NCBI GenBank assembly: GCA_023432465.1 | Contig: JAEYUO010000096.1 | Coordinates: 1-30,246, forward strand | Source of the DNA: Planctomycetota bacterium | Lineage (GTDB): Bacteria > Planctomycetota > Phycisphaerae > Phycisphaerales > UBA1924 | Length of the DNA stretch: 30,246 nt | Direction: 5' to 3' | Shown here: positions 15,485 through 22,838 of the stretch, in pieces | How positions within the stretch are numbered: position 1 is the first letter of the stretch | Layout: each line of letters opens with the position of its first letter | Program-made: the position numbers and the translations under genes | Notes under the pieces: generated by a model | Seen by the model: the letters and a program-made list of their open reading frames with translations, nothing else | What the model was told of the DNA's origin: nothing | The model's database searches: none

Positions 15485-16780
15485 TCAACAGGAGCCGAAC
15501 CAACTCGCGAGGAAGGCGAAGATGTCCGGCACGCCGAGGCCTTCAACCCCGTCGAGATCGGCTTCGGGGTTTCCCGCAAACCAGGCGGCCAGGAAGGCGA
15601 AGATGTCCGCGACATTTTTGATGCCGTTTCGATCGAAGTCGCCGGGGCAGACCGGGGCGTAGAACCACATGGCGCGGATGTTCTCGGGGAAGACGCCGTC
15701 TTCGGCGATGCCGGTGATGAGCGCGGTGGTCTCGCCGGACTGCAGGAAGTCGCCGTTGCCGTCGAGGTCGCGCAGGAGCAGGATCGCATCCTGCGCGCCG
15801 GTGCCGTGGCTGGAGATGGCCATCGTACGGACCGGGGTGACGGGCCCGTGGGCGAGGGCGAAGGAGTTCTGCAGGACCGCCCCGACCGGGAGCGCGGACT
15901 CATCCCAGAGGAGAGTCGCCTCGGCCGCGGCGTCGATGGCGTTGCTGTTGTCGAGGTCGTTCAGGCGGAAGATGGTCTGGGTGCTGGAGAGGTTGTGGGT
16001 GAAGAGGCTGACGCCGTCGGTGACGCAGGAGAAGTCGCAGACCGCGCCCTGATCGCCATCGGTGAGGAAGATGTTGAACTCATCGGATGCGACCGAACCG
16101 CCGGCATCGTCATCCCGGAGGCGCACGATCACATCGGGGTTGCCGCCGCGAAGGTCGGCGTAGTACGCGGTGTCTCCGATGAAGCAGAGGTCGAAGGGGT
16201 TGGAGGAGGTGACGTTGGAGAAGGCGTCGAACCAGACGGAACACTCGTTGATGTCGCTCGCGTTCCCGTTGCCATCGAGGTCGATGAGCCGGTAGATGGC
16301 GTCATCGGCAGCGGACCCGACGCCCGCATTGGCGACGAAGATCGCCCCGTTGTGACCGGTGATGCCGTTGGGGGTGTCCATGATGAAGTTCAGGTGGTTG
16401 AACAGGCCGCTGCGGAAGAAGAGCCGCGCCTCGCCGGGGTCCATGGCATCGCCGTCGGCGTTGTTGTCGCGGATGGCGTAGACGGCATCGGTGTCGCCGT
16501 CGGTGAGATAGACGGTGCGGTCGGCGGATTGGAAGATCCCGAAGACCGACCCTGTGGGCAGGGGGAGCCCGGAGAGGTTTCCATCGCCGAAGAAGATGGT
16601 CGCGCTCTCGGCGATACCGTCGCCGTTGGTGTCCCGGACGAGGTAGATGGCGTCGAGCGTGAGGTCAGCCACCAGGATGCCGCCGGTCCGGTCGTTTGGG
16701 GCGGTGGGCTGGGCGAAACCGGACAGGCAGGGGACGAGCCCCAGGGTGAAGCCGAGGATGGGGGCGGGGTTGAACGGCAT
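15485..16780 (-). CDS. Secreted repeat (propeller-like) protein with C-terminal GC-type dockerin
   Basis: A 431-residue exported protein; the ATG has GGAG six bases upstream. The first 23 or so residues form a signal peptide ending near FAQP. The body is built from repeats, each with a hydrophobic strand followed by an acidic, calcium-loop-like turn: LVRDTNGDGIAES, AIRDNNADGDAMDPGEA, LIDLDGNGNASDINE, RLRDDDAGGSVASDE, RLNDLDNSNAIDAAAEA, LLRDLDGNGDFLQSGET. Six copies at regular spacing suggest a beta-propeller with one blade per repeat. The last 60 residues are a GC-type dockerin: CPGDFDRNGIKNVADIFAFL, then a second IFAFLASWF and a terminal Cys. Likely a calcium-dependent, surface-associated protein of unknown ligand. 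It lies upstream of, and on the same strand as, the other dockerin gene. Confidence 0.9.
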   Translation of the reverse strand: MPFNPAPILGFTLGLVPCLSGFAQPTAPNDRTGGILVADLTLDAIYLVRDTNGDGIAESATIFFGDGNLSGLPLPTGSVFGIFQSADRTVYLTDGDTDAVYAIRDNNADGDAMDPGEARLFFRSGLFNHLNFIMDTPNGITGHNGAIFVANAGVGSAADDAIYRLIDLDGNGNASDINECSVWFDAFSNVTSSNPFDLCFIGDTAYYADLRGGNPDVIVRLRDDDAGGSVASDEFNIFLTDGDQGAVCDFSCVTDGVSLFTHNLSSTQTIFRLNDLDNSNAIDAAAEATLLWDESALPVGAVLQNSFALAHGPVTPVRTMAISSHGTGAQDAILLLRDLDGNGDFLQSGETTALITGIAEDGVFPENIRAMWFYAPVCPGDFDRNGIKNVADIFAFLAAWFAGNPEADLDGVEGLGVPDIFAFLASWFGSC

Positions 16781-16833
16781 GGGGAGCTCCGAGGGGGACA
16801 GGAAGGGAAAGGGCGCGACGGGGGATGGTTTAC

Positions 16834-16858
16834 TCGTTGAGTCTCAATCTCAACGAGC
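16834..16858. promoter_or_regulatory. Perfect 9-bp inverted repeat upstream of dockerin gene (operator candidate)
   Basis: CTCGTTGAG (16834-16842), seven bases, CTCAACGAG (16850-16858). It lies 54-78 bases upstream of the ATG of the gene ending at 15485. Read on the minus strand its core is TTGAGATTGAGACTCAA, which shares the TGA...TCA symmetry of a Fur-family 7-1-7 box; that likeness is suggestive only. Confidence 0.4.
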
Positions 16859-16923
16859 ATCGCGGACCCATCGTCGATTTGCTGAGCGATTCTGGAAATG
16901 GTCCCATAAAAGCGGCCCGCAAG

Positions 16924-16949
16924 TTCATGCACCCTATTTTGGGCATGAA
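16924..16949. repeat. AT-richer inverted repeat TTCATGC/GCATGAA
   Basis: TTCATGC (16924-16930) and GCATGAA (16943-16949) are perfect complements, with CCC/GGG pairing possible inside. It sits just upstream of the possible promoter at 16965-16992, so it could be an operator for the downstream transcript. The local sequence is clearly less GC-rich than its surroundings. Confidence 0.4.
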
Positions 16950-16964
16950 ATACGCACCCGCATC

Positions 16965-16992
16965 TTGTGTCAGTCGTAAACCGATGTAATCT
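16965..16992 (+). promoter_or_regulatory. Possible sigma-70 promoter for the structured RNA / small operon
   Basis: TTGTGT (16965-16970), 16-base spacer, TAATCT (16987-16992). Predicted transcription start near 16999, directly ahead of the first stem of the structured RNA candidate. Confidence 0.4.
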
Positions 16993-16998
16993 CTTGAC

Positions 16999-17187
16999 TT
17001 GCGCAGGTTGCGCCACGGCTCGCCAGGGTCGCTGGGGGACTTCATCCGCAGCGGACCCAGATGTGTGGGGCAGGAACGCTGCCTGTGGCATGGCCCAACG
17101 ACGCGGCTCGGCGCGTCCTCAAACCAACCGGGACCCGCTCGTCCCGTCAAGTACCCTTCGGCGTAAACCGAAGGGTCCTTGTTTTTT
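16999..17187 (+). ncRNA. Candidate structured RNA or attenuator leader, about 190 nt
   Basis: Between a possible promoter and a clear intrinsic terminator, hand folding gives a compact set of stems. An outer stem GTTGcGCCA/TGGCcCAAC (17007-17015 with 17091-17099) encloses GGGTCGCTG/CAGCgGACCC (17026-17034 with 17049-17058, one bulged G) and GGCAG/CTGCC (17069-17073 with 17079-17083), making a three-way junction. Two perfect six-pair hairpins follow: GACGCG/CGCGTC (17100-17105, 17112-17117) and CGGGAC/GTCCCG (17129-17134, 17141-17146). No ORF explains the stretch. It is either an independent small RNA or a cis-acting leader of the operon starting at 17245. It does not match what I know of tRNA, tmRNA, RNase P, SRP RNA or the single-rod form of 6S RNA, nor a riboswitch class I can name. 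Confidence 0.45.
17153..17187 (+). terminator. Canonical intrinsic terminator upstream of a gene
   Basis: ACCCTTCGG (17153-17161) pairs perfectly with CCGAAGGGT (17168-17176), and TTTTTT (17182-17187) follows after a few bases. It is the clearest Rho-independent terminator in the window. It ends only 58 bases before the start codon at 17245 on the same strand, where no protein gene needs terminating, pointing to a small RNA or an attenuator. Confidence 0.85.
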
Positions 17188-17244
17188 GGGATTGTCGGAT
17201 TGCTCGAACCGCACGGAAGGGGGGTCGTTTCCGTAGGATGGAGC

Positions 17245-17523
17245 ATGGGGAGCAACCCGCAGAACGTGTTTGAGTCTTTTCGGGTGCGGGTTTCGCAGCA
17301 CGCGGTTCCGGCGTGGAAGGTGCGGCTGCTCACGCTCGTTGCGGGGCTGATCGGCCTGGTCGTCTTCCTGCTGCTTCTGCCGCTGATTCTGTTCGCGGCG
17401 GTGTTGATCGCCCTGTGGCTTGTGTATGTGCGTGTGCGGTTGTGGGCCGGGGGGAGAGGGCGGGGCCACGCGCCCGATGAAGACGGCCGGGAAAACGTTC
17501 GTGTGCTCGTGCGCGACGCTTGA
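17245..17523 (+). CDS. Small membrane protein, unknown function
   Basis: A 92-residue protein. ATG 17245 was chosen because AGGA lies six bases upstream; a longer frame would run back through the terminator at 17153-17187. A soluble N-terminal stretch of about 30 residues (MGSNPQNVFESFRVRV) is followed by one long hydrophobic segment (about 32-66, LLTLVAGLIGLVVFLLLLPL and onward), long enough for a re-entrant or two-helix hairpin, then a basic Arg/Gly cytoplasmic tail. It is the first gene of a three-gene unit: its stop overlaps the TTG codon at which the next frame can start, and that gene overlaps the third by four bases, suggesting translational coupling. Family not recognised. Confidence 0.75.
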   Translation: MGSNPQNVFESFRVRVSQHAVPAWKVRLLTLVAGLIGLVVFLLLLPLILFAAVLIALWLVYVRVRLWAGGRGRGHAPDEDGRENVRVLVRDA

Positions 17524-17810
17524 ACCGCGTGGTCGGCGTGCTCATGCTTTCGATCATGGCGGAAGAGCCCAAGGGCATCATGCGATCGCTGGGGGAGTTC
17601 TTCGGGCACATCGCCCGCGGGATCGCCACGGATCCTGCCGCGGCGAAGCGCGCGGAGCGGAGGGTGATCCGTGAAGAGACGACCGAGCGCGAGGCGACGA
17701 CGACGGACGGGCAAAGCGTTATCCTGCGGAGAACGGTGATCGAAGAGGTGGAGGTCCCGTCGGGGCGGAGCACTCCGGCGGCGGAGCGGGGACCCGTGAA
17801 GGACGCGTGA
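17520..17810 (+). CDS. Small conserved-looking soluble protein, unknown function
   Basis: Up to 96 residues. The frame can start at TTG 17520, overlapping the preceding stop by TTGA, or at ATG 17544 or ATG 17556; the last gives MAEEPKGIMRSLGEFFGHI and 84 residues. None has a clear ribosome site. The N-terminal part is an amphipathic helix (GIMRSLGEFFGHIARGI); the rest is highly charged with strands such as RRVIREETTEREATTT and VILRRTVIEEVEV. No transmembrane segment is present. Its position between a small membrane protein and a lipoprotein suggests a cytoplasmic partner of an envelope function, but that is inference. It overlaps the next gene by four bases (GTGA). Confidence 0.65.
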   Translation: MNRVVGVLMLSIMAEEPKGIMRSLGEFFGHIARGIATDPAAAKRAERRVIREETTEREATTTDGQSVILRRTVIEEVEVPSGRSTPAAERGPVKDA

Positions 17811-18289
17811 ACGAGGGCATGAACGTGAAGAACAGGCTGCGCACGGGAGGAATGTCGGCGGCGGTGTGCGCGGCGTCGCTGGTGGTCGCCGGCGGGTGTG
17901 GCGATTCGCGCTCGGCGTGGGTGCGCAACGAAACTGATACGGTTTTGCGGGTGCGGTTCTGGTGCGGGCCGCGGGAGACGGGGACCGACCCATCCACGTT
18001 GACGCCCAGCGAGGTGTACGACGTGGAGCCGGGGGAGCGTCTGGTTCTTCAGCTTGATGAAGAAGAGGGGTTCGAATCCACCGCCGCCTCGATCGTGCGA
18101 CTTCAGGCGCAGCCGCTGGGCGTCGCCTATGGGCGGATCGTGCATTACTGGATCGAGATCAATCCGCCGGGTCCGTACGGCGTGAAGGCGCTGGGTGTGC
18201 AGCCGGACATTCGCGCAGAGCGCGACGGCACGGGAACGATGATCTCTGTGCCCGCGGCGTTCTGGCCGGCGCCTGCGGCGGCTGAGTGA
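17807..18289 (+). CDS. Lipoprotein, unknown function
   Basis: A 160-residue protein from GTG 17807, overlapping the previous stop (GTGA); an ATG at 17819 would shorten it by four residues. It has a lipoprotein signal peptide with a VAGGC lipobox (Cys at residue 31 from the GTG), so the mature protein should be membrane-anchored outside the cytoplasm. The mature part of about 130 residues begins with an SAWVRNETDTVLRVRFWCG stretch resembling a beta-sandwich edge (N-E-T-D-x-x-L-x-V-x-x-W), suggesting a small all-beta domain. No family is recognised. It ends the three-gene unit and is convergent, with a seven-base gap, to the FKBP-like gene, leaving no room for a separate terminator. Confidence 0.8.
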   Translation: MNEGMNVKNRLRTGGMSAAVCAASLVVAGGCGDSRSAWVRNETDTVLRVRFWCGPRETGTDPSTLTPSEVYDVEPGERLVLQLDEEEGFESTAASIVRLQAQPLGVAYGRIVHYWIEINPPGPYGVKALGVQPDIRAERDGTGTMISVPAAFWPAPAAAE

Positions 18290-18296
18290 GTGCGAT

Positions 18297-18944
18297 TTAC
18301 TTCGGAGCGGCCGGACCGCCCGAGGCGGGGTCGTCCGCGGAGTTGGCCGGCGCCTCAACGTTCAGTCGGGTGAGCACTTCGAGGACCTCGACTTCGAGAC
18401 GGATCGATGTTCCGAGCGGGACCACAATCTCATCCTTCTCGTTCTTCACTTCCTTGAACCCGTAAGCCTTGGGCGCGGGGATGGACAGGCGGCGCTTGCC
18501 GCCGACGCGCATGCCGGGGATGCCTTCGCGCATGCCGGCCATGGCGGTGGCGAGGGCGACATCCCGGGGGCCGCCCTGATTGGCCGTGTCCCAGTACATT
18601 TTGCCCGTCGCCACGGACCAGCCCTTGACGGTGAGCCGCACCCGGCTGCCGGGCCAGACGATGTCGCCGGTGCCGATCTTCAGCTCCTCGATCACGAGGC
18701 CGTTGCCCATGTCGGTTCGGGAGAGCGGGGGGGTGGGGTCGAGGCCCTTCATCTCGGTGGAGTCGGGCGATGCCTTGGGCGGGGTGGCGGCGGTGGCACC
18801 CGAGTCGGGTGTACCCGCATCGGCCTTGACAGCAGCCTGCGGGCCGTCGGGCTTGGCGGAGTCACTCCCGGAGCACCCGGAGAGGATGGCGGCGAGCGCG
18901 GCGGCGCAGAGGAGTGCGCGGGCGGGGGAGGGATGGCTGGTCAT
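18297..18944 (-). CDS. FKBP-type peptidyl-prolyl isomerase-like lipoprotein
   Basis: A 215-residue protein starting at the ATG at 18942-18944, with AGGAG nine bases upstream. A signal peptide with lipobox LSGC leads to a Ser/Ala/Pro-rich linker (to about 70) and then one FKBP fold (about 80-195): DIVWPGSRVRLTVKGW, GKMYWDT, REGIPGMRVGGKRRLSIP, APKAYGF and a final LEVEVLEV strand. The family folds proteins in the envelope by cis-trans isomerisation at proline. Several usual active-site residues are changed: the Y of V-H-Y-T-G is V, F of F-D is W, and the tryptophan of G-W-D-E-G is M; the Asp and the Tyr of AYG are kept. Activity may therefore be weak and the protein more of a binding chaperone. 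It is divergent from pdxA across about 200 bases. Confidence 0.9.
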   Translation of the reverse strand: MTSHPSPARALLCAAALAAILSGCSGSDSAKPDGPQAAVKADAGTPDSGATAATPPKASPDSTEMKGLDPTPPLSRTDMGNGLVIEELKIGTGDIVWPGSRVRLTVKGWSVATGKMYWDTANQGGPRDVALATAMAGMREGIPGMRVGGKRRLSIPAPKAYGFKEVKNEKDEIVVPLGTSIRLEVEVLEVLTRLNVEAPANSADDPASGGPAAPK

Positions 18945-19143
18945 GCGGGTGAACTCCTGAATCGCACCGTACGGGTGTCTGTCCGATCTGTCCGGGGCCA
19001 TTGGTATCGGCAGACGGGGGGCGCGGTTGTGGATACCGCACAAGTTGGCGAGTTCTCGGACTTTCGGGCCGCGGAATCTCGGCGGGGTGGAGGCGGGGTC
19101 CGAGGGGTGAAGGGTCGGGCGTGTCGGCCTCTACGCTTCGTGC

Positions 19144-20271
19144 ATGGGCTTGCAGTCGGCAGAAGTGTCAGGGGAGACTCGCGGGGCGCGGCCGGTGGTG
19201 GCGGTGTCGATGGGAGATCCGCTGGGGATCGGCGCGGAGATCGTGGTGAAGGCGCTGGCGGATCAGGGGCTGCGATCGCGGGCGAGGTTTGTGGTCTTCG
19301 GGTGGGGCGAGGCGATGCATCGCGCGGCGGGGGCGGCGGGCATCGCGCCGTTCTGGCAGCGCGGGGCGTATGAAGCGGGGGCGGAGGGGCCGCGGATTCC
19401 TGCGGAGTGTTTGCGGGAGGAAGTGGTGGTTCTGGAGGCGGGCGGCGCTGGCCTCGACGCGTCGCTGCTTGAGGGTGCTGCTCGGCCCACGGGCGTGGGG
19501 GGCCTGGCGAGCTTTCGATGGGTGGAGGATGCGCTGGCGTGCGCGATGTTGAAGCGGGATGATCCGCGCGCGGCGAGTGCGATGGTGACGGCGCCGATCG
19601 CCAAGGAAGCATGGAACATGGCGGGCGGGGAAGCGGGGCGGTTTCCGGGGCATACGGAGCTGCTCGCGGCCCGCTGCGGGAGCACGCGGTGTGCGATGCT
19701 GTTTGTCGGGCCGATACTGGTGGTGTCGCTGGCGACGGTGCATGTGCCCTTGGCGAGCGTGCCGGGGCTGTTGAGCATTGATCGCGTGTTTGATGCGATC
19801 GAGCTGACGCATCAGGCGTGTGTGGAGATGGGAAGAGCAGGCGCCGGGGAGGCGGGGCGGCCGCGGATCGCGGTGTGCGGGCTGAACCCGCACGCGGGGG
19901 AGCACGGGCTGATGGGGGATGAGGAGCAGCGGGTCATCGTGCCGGCGATCGAGCGGGCGGTGGGGGCGGGGATCGATGCGGTCGGGCCGCTGCCGGGGGA
20001 TTCGGTGTTTCTGGCGGCGGCGAAGCGGAAGTTTGATGCGGTGGTGGCGATGTACCACGATCAGGGTTTGATTCCGGTGAAGCTGCTGGACCGGGAGAAG
20101 ACGGTGAACACGACGGTGGGGCTGCGCAGCGCGCACGGCAAGGTGGTGCGGACATCGCCCGCGCACGGAACGGCGTTTGACATCGCGGGGAAGAATCTCG
20201 CGGATGCGGCGTCGATGCGCGCGGCGATCGAGCTGGCGATCGAGATCGCGGGGAAAGCGGGCCGAGCGTGA
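19144..20271 (+). CDS. pdxA: 4-hydroxythreonine-4-phosphate dehydrogenase
   Basis: A 375-residue cytoplasmic enzyme of DXP-dependent pyridoxal phosphate synthesis; it oxidises 4-phosphohydroxy-L-threonine with NAD(P)+ and the product decarboxylates before PdxJ condenses it with deoxyxylulose phosphate. Family hallmarks run in order: MGDPLGIGAE (23-32), VTAPIAKEAW, the metal ligand H170 in PGHTELLAARCGS, H200 in ATVHVPL, CGLNPHAGEHG (245-255), H305 in MYHDQGLIPVK and RTSPAHGTAFDIAGK. These three histidines correspond to the divalent-metal site of E. coli PdxA. The ATG at 19144 has no evident Shine-Dalgarno but gives a normal N-terminus with a short extension. There is no pdxJ nearby. It is convergent with sixA, four bases between stops. 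Confidence 0.96.
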   Translation: MGLQSAEVSGETRGARPVVAVSMGDPLGIGAEIVVKALADQGLRSRARFVVFGWGEAMHRAAGAAGIAPFWQRGAYEAGAEGPRIPAECLREEVVVLEAGGAGLDASLLEGAARPTGVGGLASFRWVEDALACAMLKRDDPRAASAMVTAPIAKEAWNMAGGEAGRFPGHTELLAARCGSTRCAMLFVGPILVVSLATVHVPLASVPGLLSIDRVFDAIELTHQACVEMGRAGAGEAGRPRIAVCGLNPHAGEHGLMGDEEQRVIVPAIERAVGAGIDAVGPLPGDSVFLAAAKRKFDAVVAMYHDQGLIPVKLLDREKTVNTTVGLRSAHGKVVRTSPAHGTAFDIAGKNLADAASMRAAIELAIEIAGKAGRA

Positions 20272-20275
20272 TGAC

Positions 20276-20863
20276 TCAGCGCCTGCCGGCGGCTTTTCCG
20301 AGCGCGTCGATGACCACGGCTTCCATCATGGAGTCATCGAGCGCGGCGTTTTCATCGAGGCGCTGGCGCTCGACGATCTTCGCCGAGCCGACGGGGTCGG
20401 TCGCGCGGATATCGAGGCCGACGAGGTCGCCGGTGCGCATGGTGAGCTGCTGGGGCGGGAGGCCGCACGCCAGGACGCCGAGCAGCTCGCCGAGCTGGGG
20501 ATTGTGGCCGACGAGCATCAGGTTCTTGATGTTGGCGAAGGCCTGGATGAGTTCGAGGGCATCGGTGACGGGGCGATCGAGGGCGAGCTGGCCGACGGTT
20601 CGCATCTCGCAGGCGGCGGCCTCGCGGAGGTAGGCGGCGGTTTCCTGGGCGCGGACGGCCGCGCTGGCGAGGATCAGGGTTGGTTTGCGGTCCGCGACTT
20701 TGATCCAGCGGCCGAGGAATTGGGCCTGGAACCGGCCGCGATCGGTCAGGGGGCGGTCGAAGTCGTGGTTGGCGGTTGAGCCGCATGGGCGGAGCGACCC
20801 GCAAAGCTGGGTTGCGAGCGGCAGGTCCGCGGCCTTGGCGTGCCTGACAATGTAAAGCCTCAT
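20276..20863 (-). CDS. sixA: Histidine phosphatase, SixA family
   Basis: A 195-residue cytoplasmic member of branch 1 of the histidine phosphatase superfamily. The catalytic RHA motif is at the very N-terminus (MRLYIVRHAKAAD, H8), followed by RPLTDRGR with its conserved T-D-x-G, an RAQETA segment, and LVGHNPQLGEL, which carries the second active-site histidine. SixA dephosphorylates phosphohistidine in HPt domains in E. coli; here a substrate is not evident, although a histidine kinase is encoded in the window without an HPt domain. There is an insertion of about 15 residues between the RHA motif and RPLTDRG, and the protein is longer than E. coli SixA (about 160). GAGGAG lies eight bases upstream of the ATG. 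Confidence 0.9.
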   Translation of the reverse strand: MRLYIVRHAKAADLPLATQLCGSLRPCGSTANHDFDRPLTDRGRFQAQFLGRWIKVADRKPTLILASAAVRAQETAAYLREAAACEMRTVGQLALDRPVTDALELIQAFANIKNLMLVGHNPQLGELLGVLACGLPPQQLTMRTGDLVGLDIRATDPVGSAKIVERQRLDENAALDDSMMEAVVIDALGKAAGRR

Positions 20864-21001
20864 GGGATCAACTCCTCAAAGTCCGGAACAACCCGCAGCA
20901 TCGTCATCGACTCTTCGGCCTTCCGGGACACGGACTTTGGTCACATAACCAACGGCGATACGCTCCCCTGCCGACCCGGGGGGGTCGGCTGGACGCTTGC
21001 G

Positions 21002-22600
21002 ATGCTCGGGGAACCCGCCACCAACAAGTCTTCTGCCATGCTGTTCGTGCAATGGGCCGGGTTGGTTGCCGGTCCGTGCGTTGCAGCCCTCGTGTATCTC
21101 CTCTTCGGACCGGGGGCAGGTTCGGCTTTGGGTGGGGAATCGGCTGGACAAGCCGCTTGGGAGGCCGGAAGGGCGGTTCTATCGGAGCCGGGGCGGAGGT
21201 GTCTGGCGGTCGCGGCGTGGATGGCGACGTGGTGGATCAGTGAAGCGATCCCCGTGAGCGTGACGGCGCTGCTGCCGCTGGTGTTGATGCCGACGCTGGG
21301 GGTATCGGGAATGAAGGCGACGGCCGCGCCGTACGCGGATGAGATCATCTTTTTGTTCCTCGGCGGGTTTGTGCTCGGCATCGCGATGGAGAAGAGCGGG
21401 CTGCACCGGCGCATCGCGCTGGCGACGCTGGCGGTGGTGGGGACGCGGCCGTCGATGATGGTTGCGGGGGTGATGGCGGCGACGGCGTTCATGAGCATGT
21501 GGGTCTCGAACACAGCGACGACGATCATGATGCTGCCGATCGCGACGAGCGTTGTGGCGATGACGGAGAGGCTTGCGGCGGAGGGGGACGGGGCGCGCGG
21601 GTGGAGCGCGCGCGAGGTGGAGCGGTTCGCGCTGTGCATGCTGCTGGGCATCGCGTACGCGGCGAGCATCGGCGGGCTGGGAACGCCGATCGGCACGCCG
21701 CCCAACGGGGTGCTGATCCAGAGCGCGCAGCAACTGCTGGGCAAACAGATCGCCTTTGCCGACTGGATGAAGCTCGGCGTGCCGCTGGTGCTGGTCCTGC
21801 TGCCCGCGGCGTGGCTGCTGCTGACGCGGGTGCTGCACCCGCTCCGCGGCGGGCAGATCGAGGGCGGGCGAGAGCTCATCCATGAGGAGCGTGCGAAGCT
21901 GGGGAGGTTCTCGCGGAGCGAGTGGATTGTGCTGGGTGTGTTTCTGTTCGCGGTGGTGTGGTGGCTGTTCCGCGTACCGCTGTGCGGCTGGCTGGGGCTG
22001 GTGAGCACGAACGCCGCGGGGGCGGAGGTGCCGCGGGTGACGGATGCGACGGTCGCGATTGCCGCGGCGGTGCTGCTGTTTGTGATTCCGGTGGTTGCGG
22101 GGGGTCGGTCGGTCGTGTTGATGTGGGAGGATGCGGAGAGGTTGCCGTGGGGCGTGCTGCTGCTGTTTGGCGGGGGCTTGAGCCTCGCCGCGGCGATGAG
22201 CGCCACGGGGTGCGACAAGTACCTGGGCTCGCTGTTTGGGTCGCTGGGCGGGTTGCCGCTGGTGGTGGTGCTGACGGTGTTGGTGGTCGGGGTGATCGCG
22301 TTGAGCGAGCTGGCGAGCAACACGGCAATCGCGGCCGCGCTCATGCCGGTCTTGGCGGCGGTGGGTCCGGTGATGGGGCTCGATCCGCTGCTGCTGATGG
22401 TGACGGCCGCGCTGGCGGCGACGTGCGGGTTCATGCTGCCGGTGGCGACGCCGCCGAACGCGATCGTGTTCTCGACGGGGAAGATCGGGATCCCGCGGAT
22501 GATGAAGGCGGGGATCCTGCTGGATGTGATCTGCGCGGTGGTGATCGCGGGGGCGATGTGGGCATTCGGTCCGTGGGCTCTGGAGATGGTGGTGAAGTAG
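21002..22600 (+). CDS. SLC13/DASS-family sodium-coupled anion transporter
   Basis: About 532 residues from ATG 21002; an alternative ATG at 21038 is also possible, and the frame open further upstream (to 20840) overlaps the sixA start and has no conserved content. It is polytopic, with about 11-12 hydrophobic segments. Both DASS signature SNT motifs that form the sodium sites are present: S169-N170-T171 in MWVSNTATTIMMLP and S439-N440-T441 in SELASNTAIAAALMP. The associated Pro loops are IGTPPNGVL and VATPPNAIVFSTG. Also typical are AAWMATWWISEAIPVSVTAL and LFLGGFVLGIAMEKSGLHRR. The family imports di- or tricarboxylates or sulfate with Na+; residues alone do not tell which. Divergent from sixA over about 138 bases. 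Confidence 0.93.
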   Translation: MLGEPATNKSSAMLFVQWAGLVAGPCVAALVYLLFGPGAGSALGGESAGQAAWEAGRAVLSEPGRRCLAVAAWMATWWISEAIPVSVTALLPLVLMPTLGVSGMKATAAPYADEIIFLFLGGFVLGIAMEKSGLHRRIALATLAVVGTRPSMMVAGVMAATAFMSMWVSNTATTIMMLPIATSVVAMTERLAAEGDGARGWSAREVERFALCMLLGIAYAASIGGLGTPIGTPPNGVLIQSAQQLLGKQIAFADWMKLGVPLVLVLLPAAWLLLTRVLHPLRGGQIEGGRELIHEERAKLGRFSRSEWIVLGVFLFAVVWWLFRVPLCGWLGLVSTNAAGAEVPRVTDATVAIAAAVLLFVIPVVAGGRSVVLMWEDAERLPWGVLLLFGGGLSLAAAMSATGCDKYLGSLFGSLGGLPLVVVLTVLVVGVIALSELASNTAIAAALMPVLAAVGPVMGLDPLLLMVTAALAATCGFMLPVATPPNAIVFSTGKIGIPRMMKAGILLDVICAVVIAGAMWAFGPWALEMVVK

Positions 22601-22615
22601 GATGACCAGATTCAC

Positions 22616-22639
22616 CGCGGAGGCGCGGAGAACGCAGAG
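22616..22639. repeat. CGCRGAG tandem units after the transporter gene
   Basis: Three CGC(G/A)GAG units occur at 22616-22622, 22624-22630 and 22633-22639, a GC-drifted version of the CACAGAG unit inside the Hsp70 gene. The remainder of the 238-base gap 22601-22838 shows no gene. Confidence 0.55.
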
Positions 22640-22838
22640 AGGTTGGAAAGTGAAGAGTCGGCCGTAGCTTGCGGCCAACAATCATCATTGAGCGCAAGCC
22701 GTTTGGGCGTGGAGAGTCTCGTCGCTCTTTGGGCTCGCGAAGCCGGGAGCGTCGATCTGACGAGGGGGGCTGATTCTCCCCTGCGACCTCCGCGCCTCTA
22801 CGGTGAGTCGATGATCCGAAGCGCGCTAAGGTCTGTCG

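Noticed and set aside
16999..17187. 6S RNA, SRP RNA, tmRNA or tRNA
   Set aside because: The length suits 6S RNA, but the ends do not pair into one long rod with a central bubble; SRP, tmRNA and tRNA signature sequences are absent.
20840..21001. Longer N-terminus of the SLC13 transporter
   Set aside because: The extension overlaps the divergent sixA start region, is hydrophilic and unlike the family; ATG 21002 or 21038 fits better.
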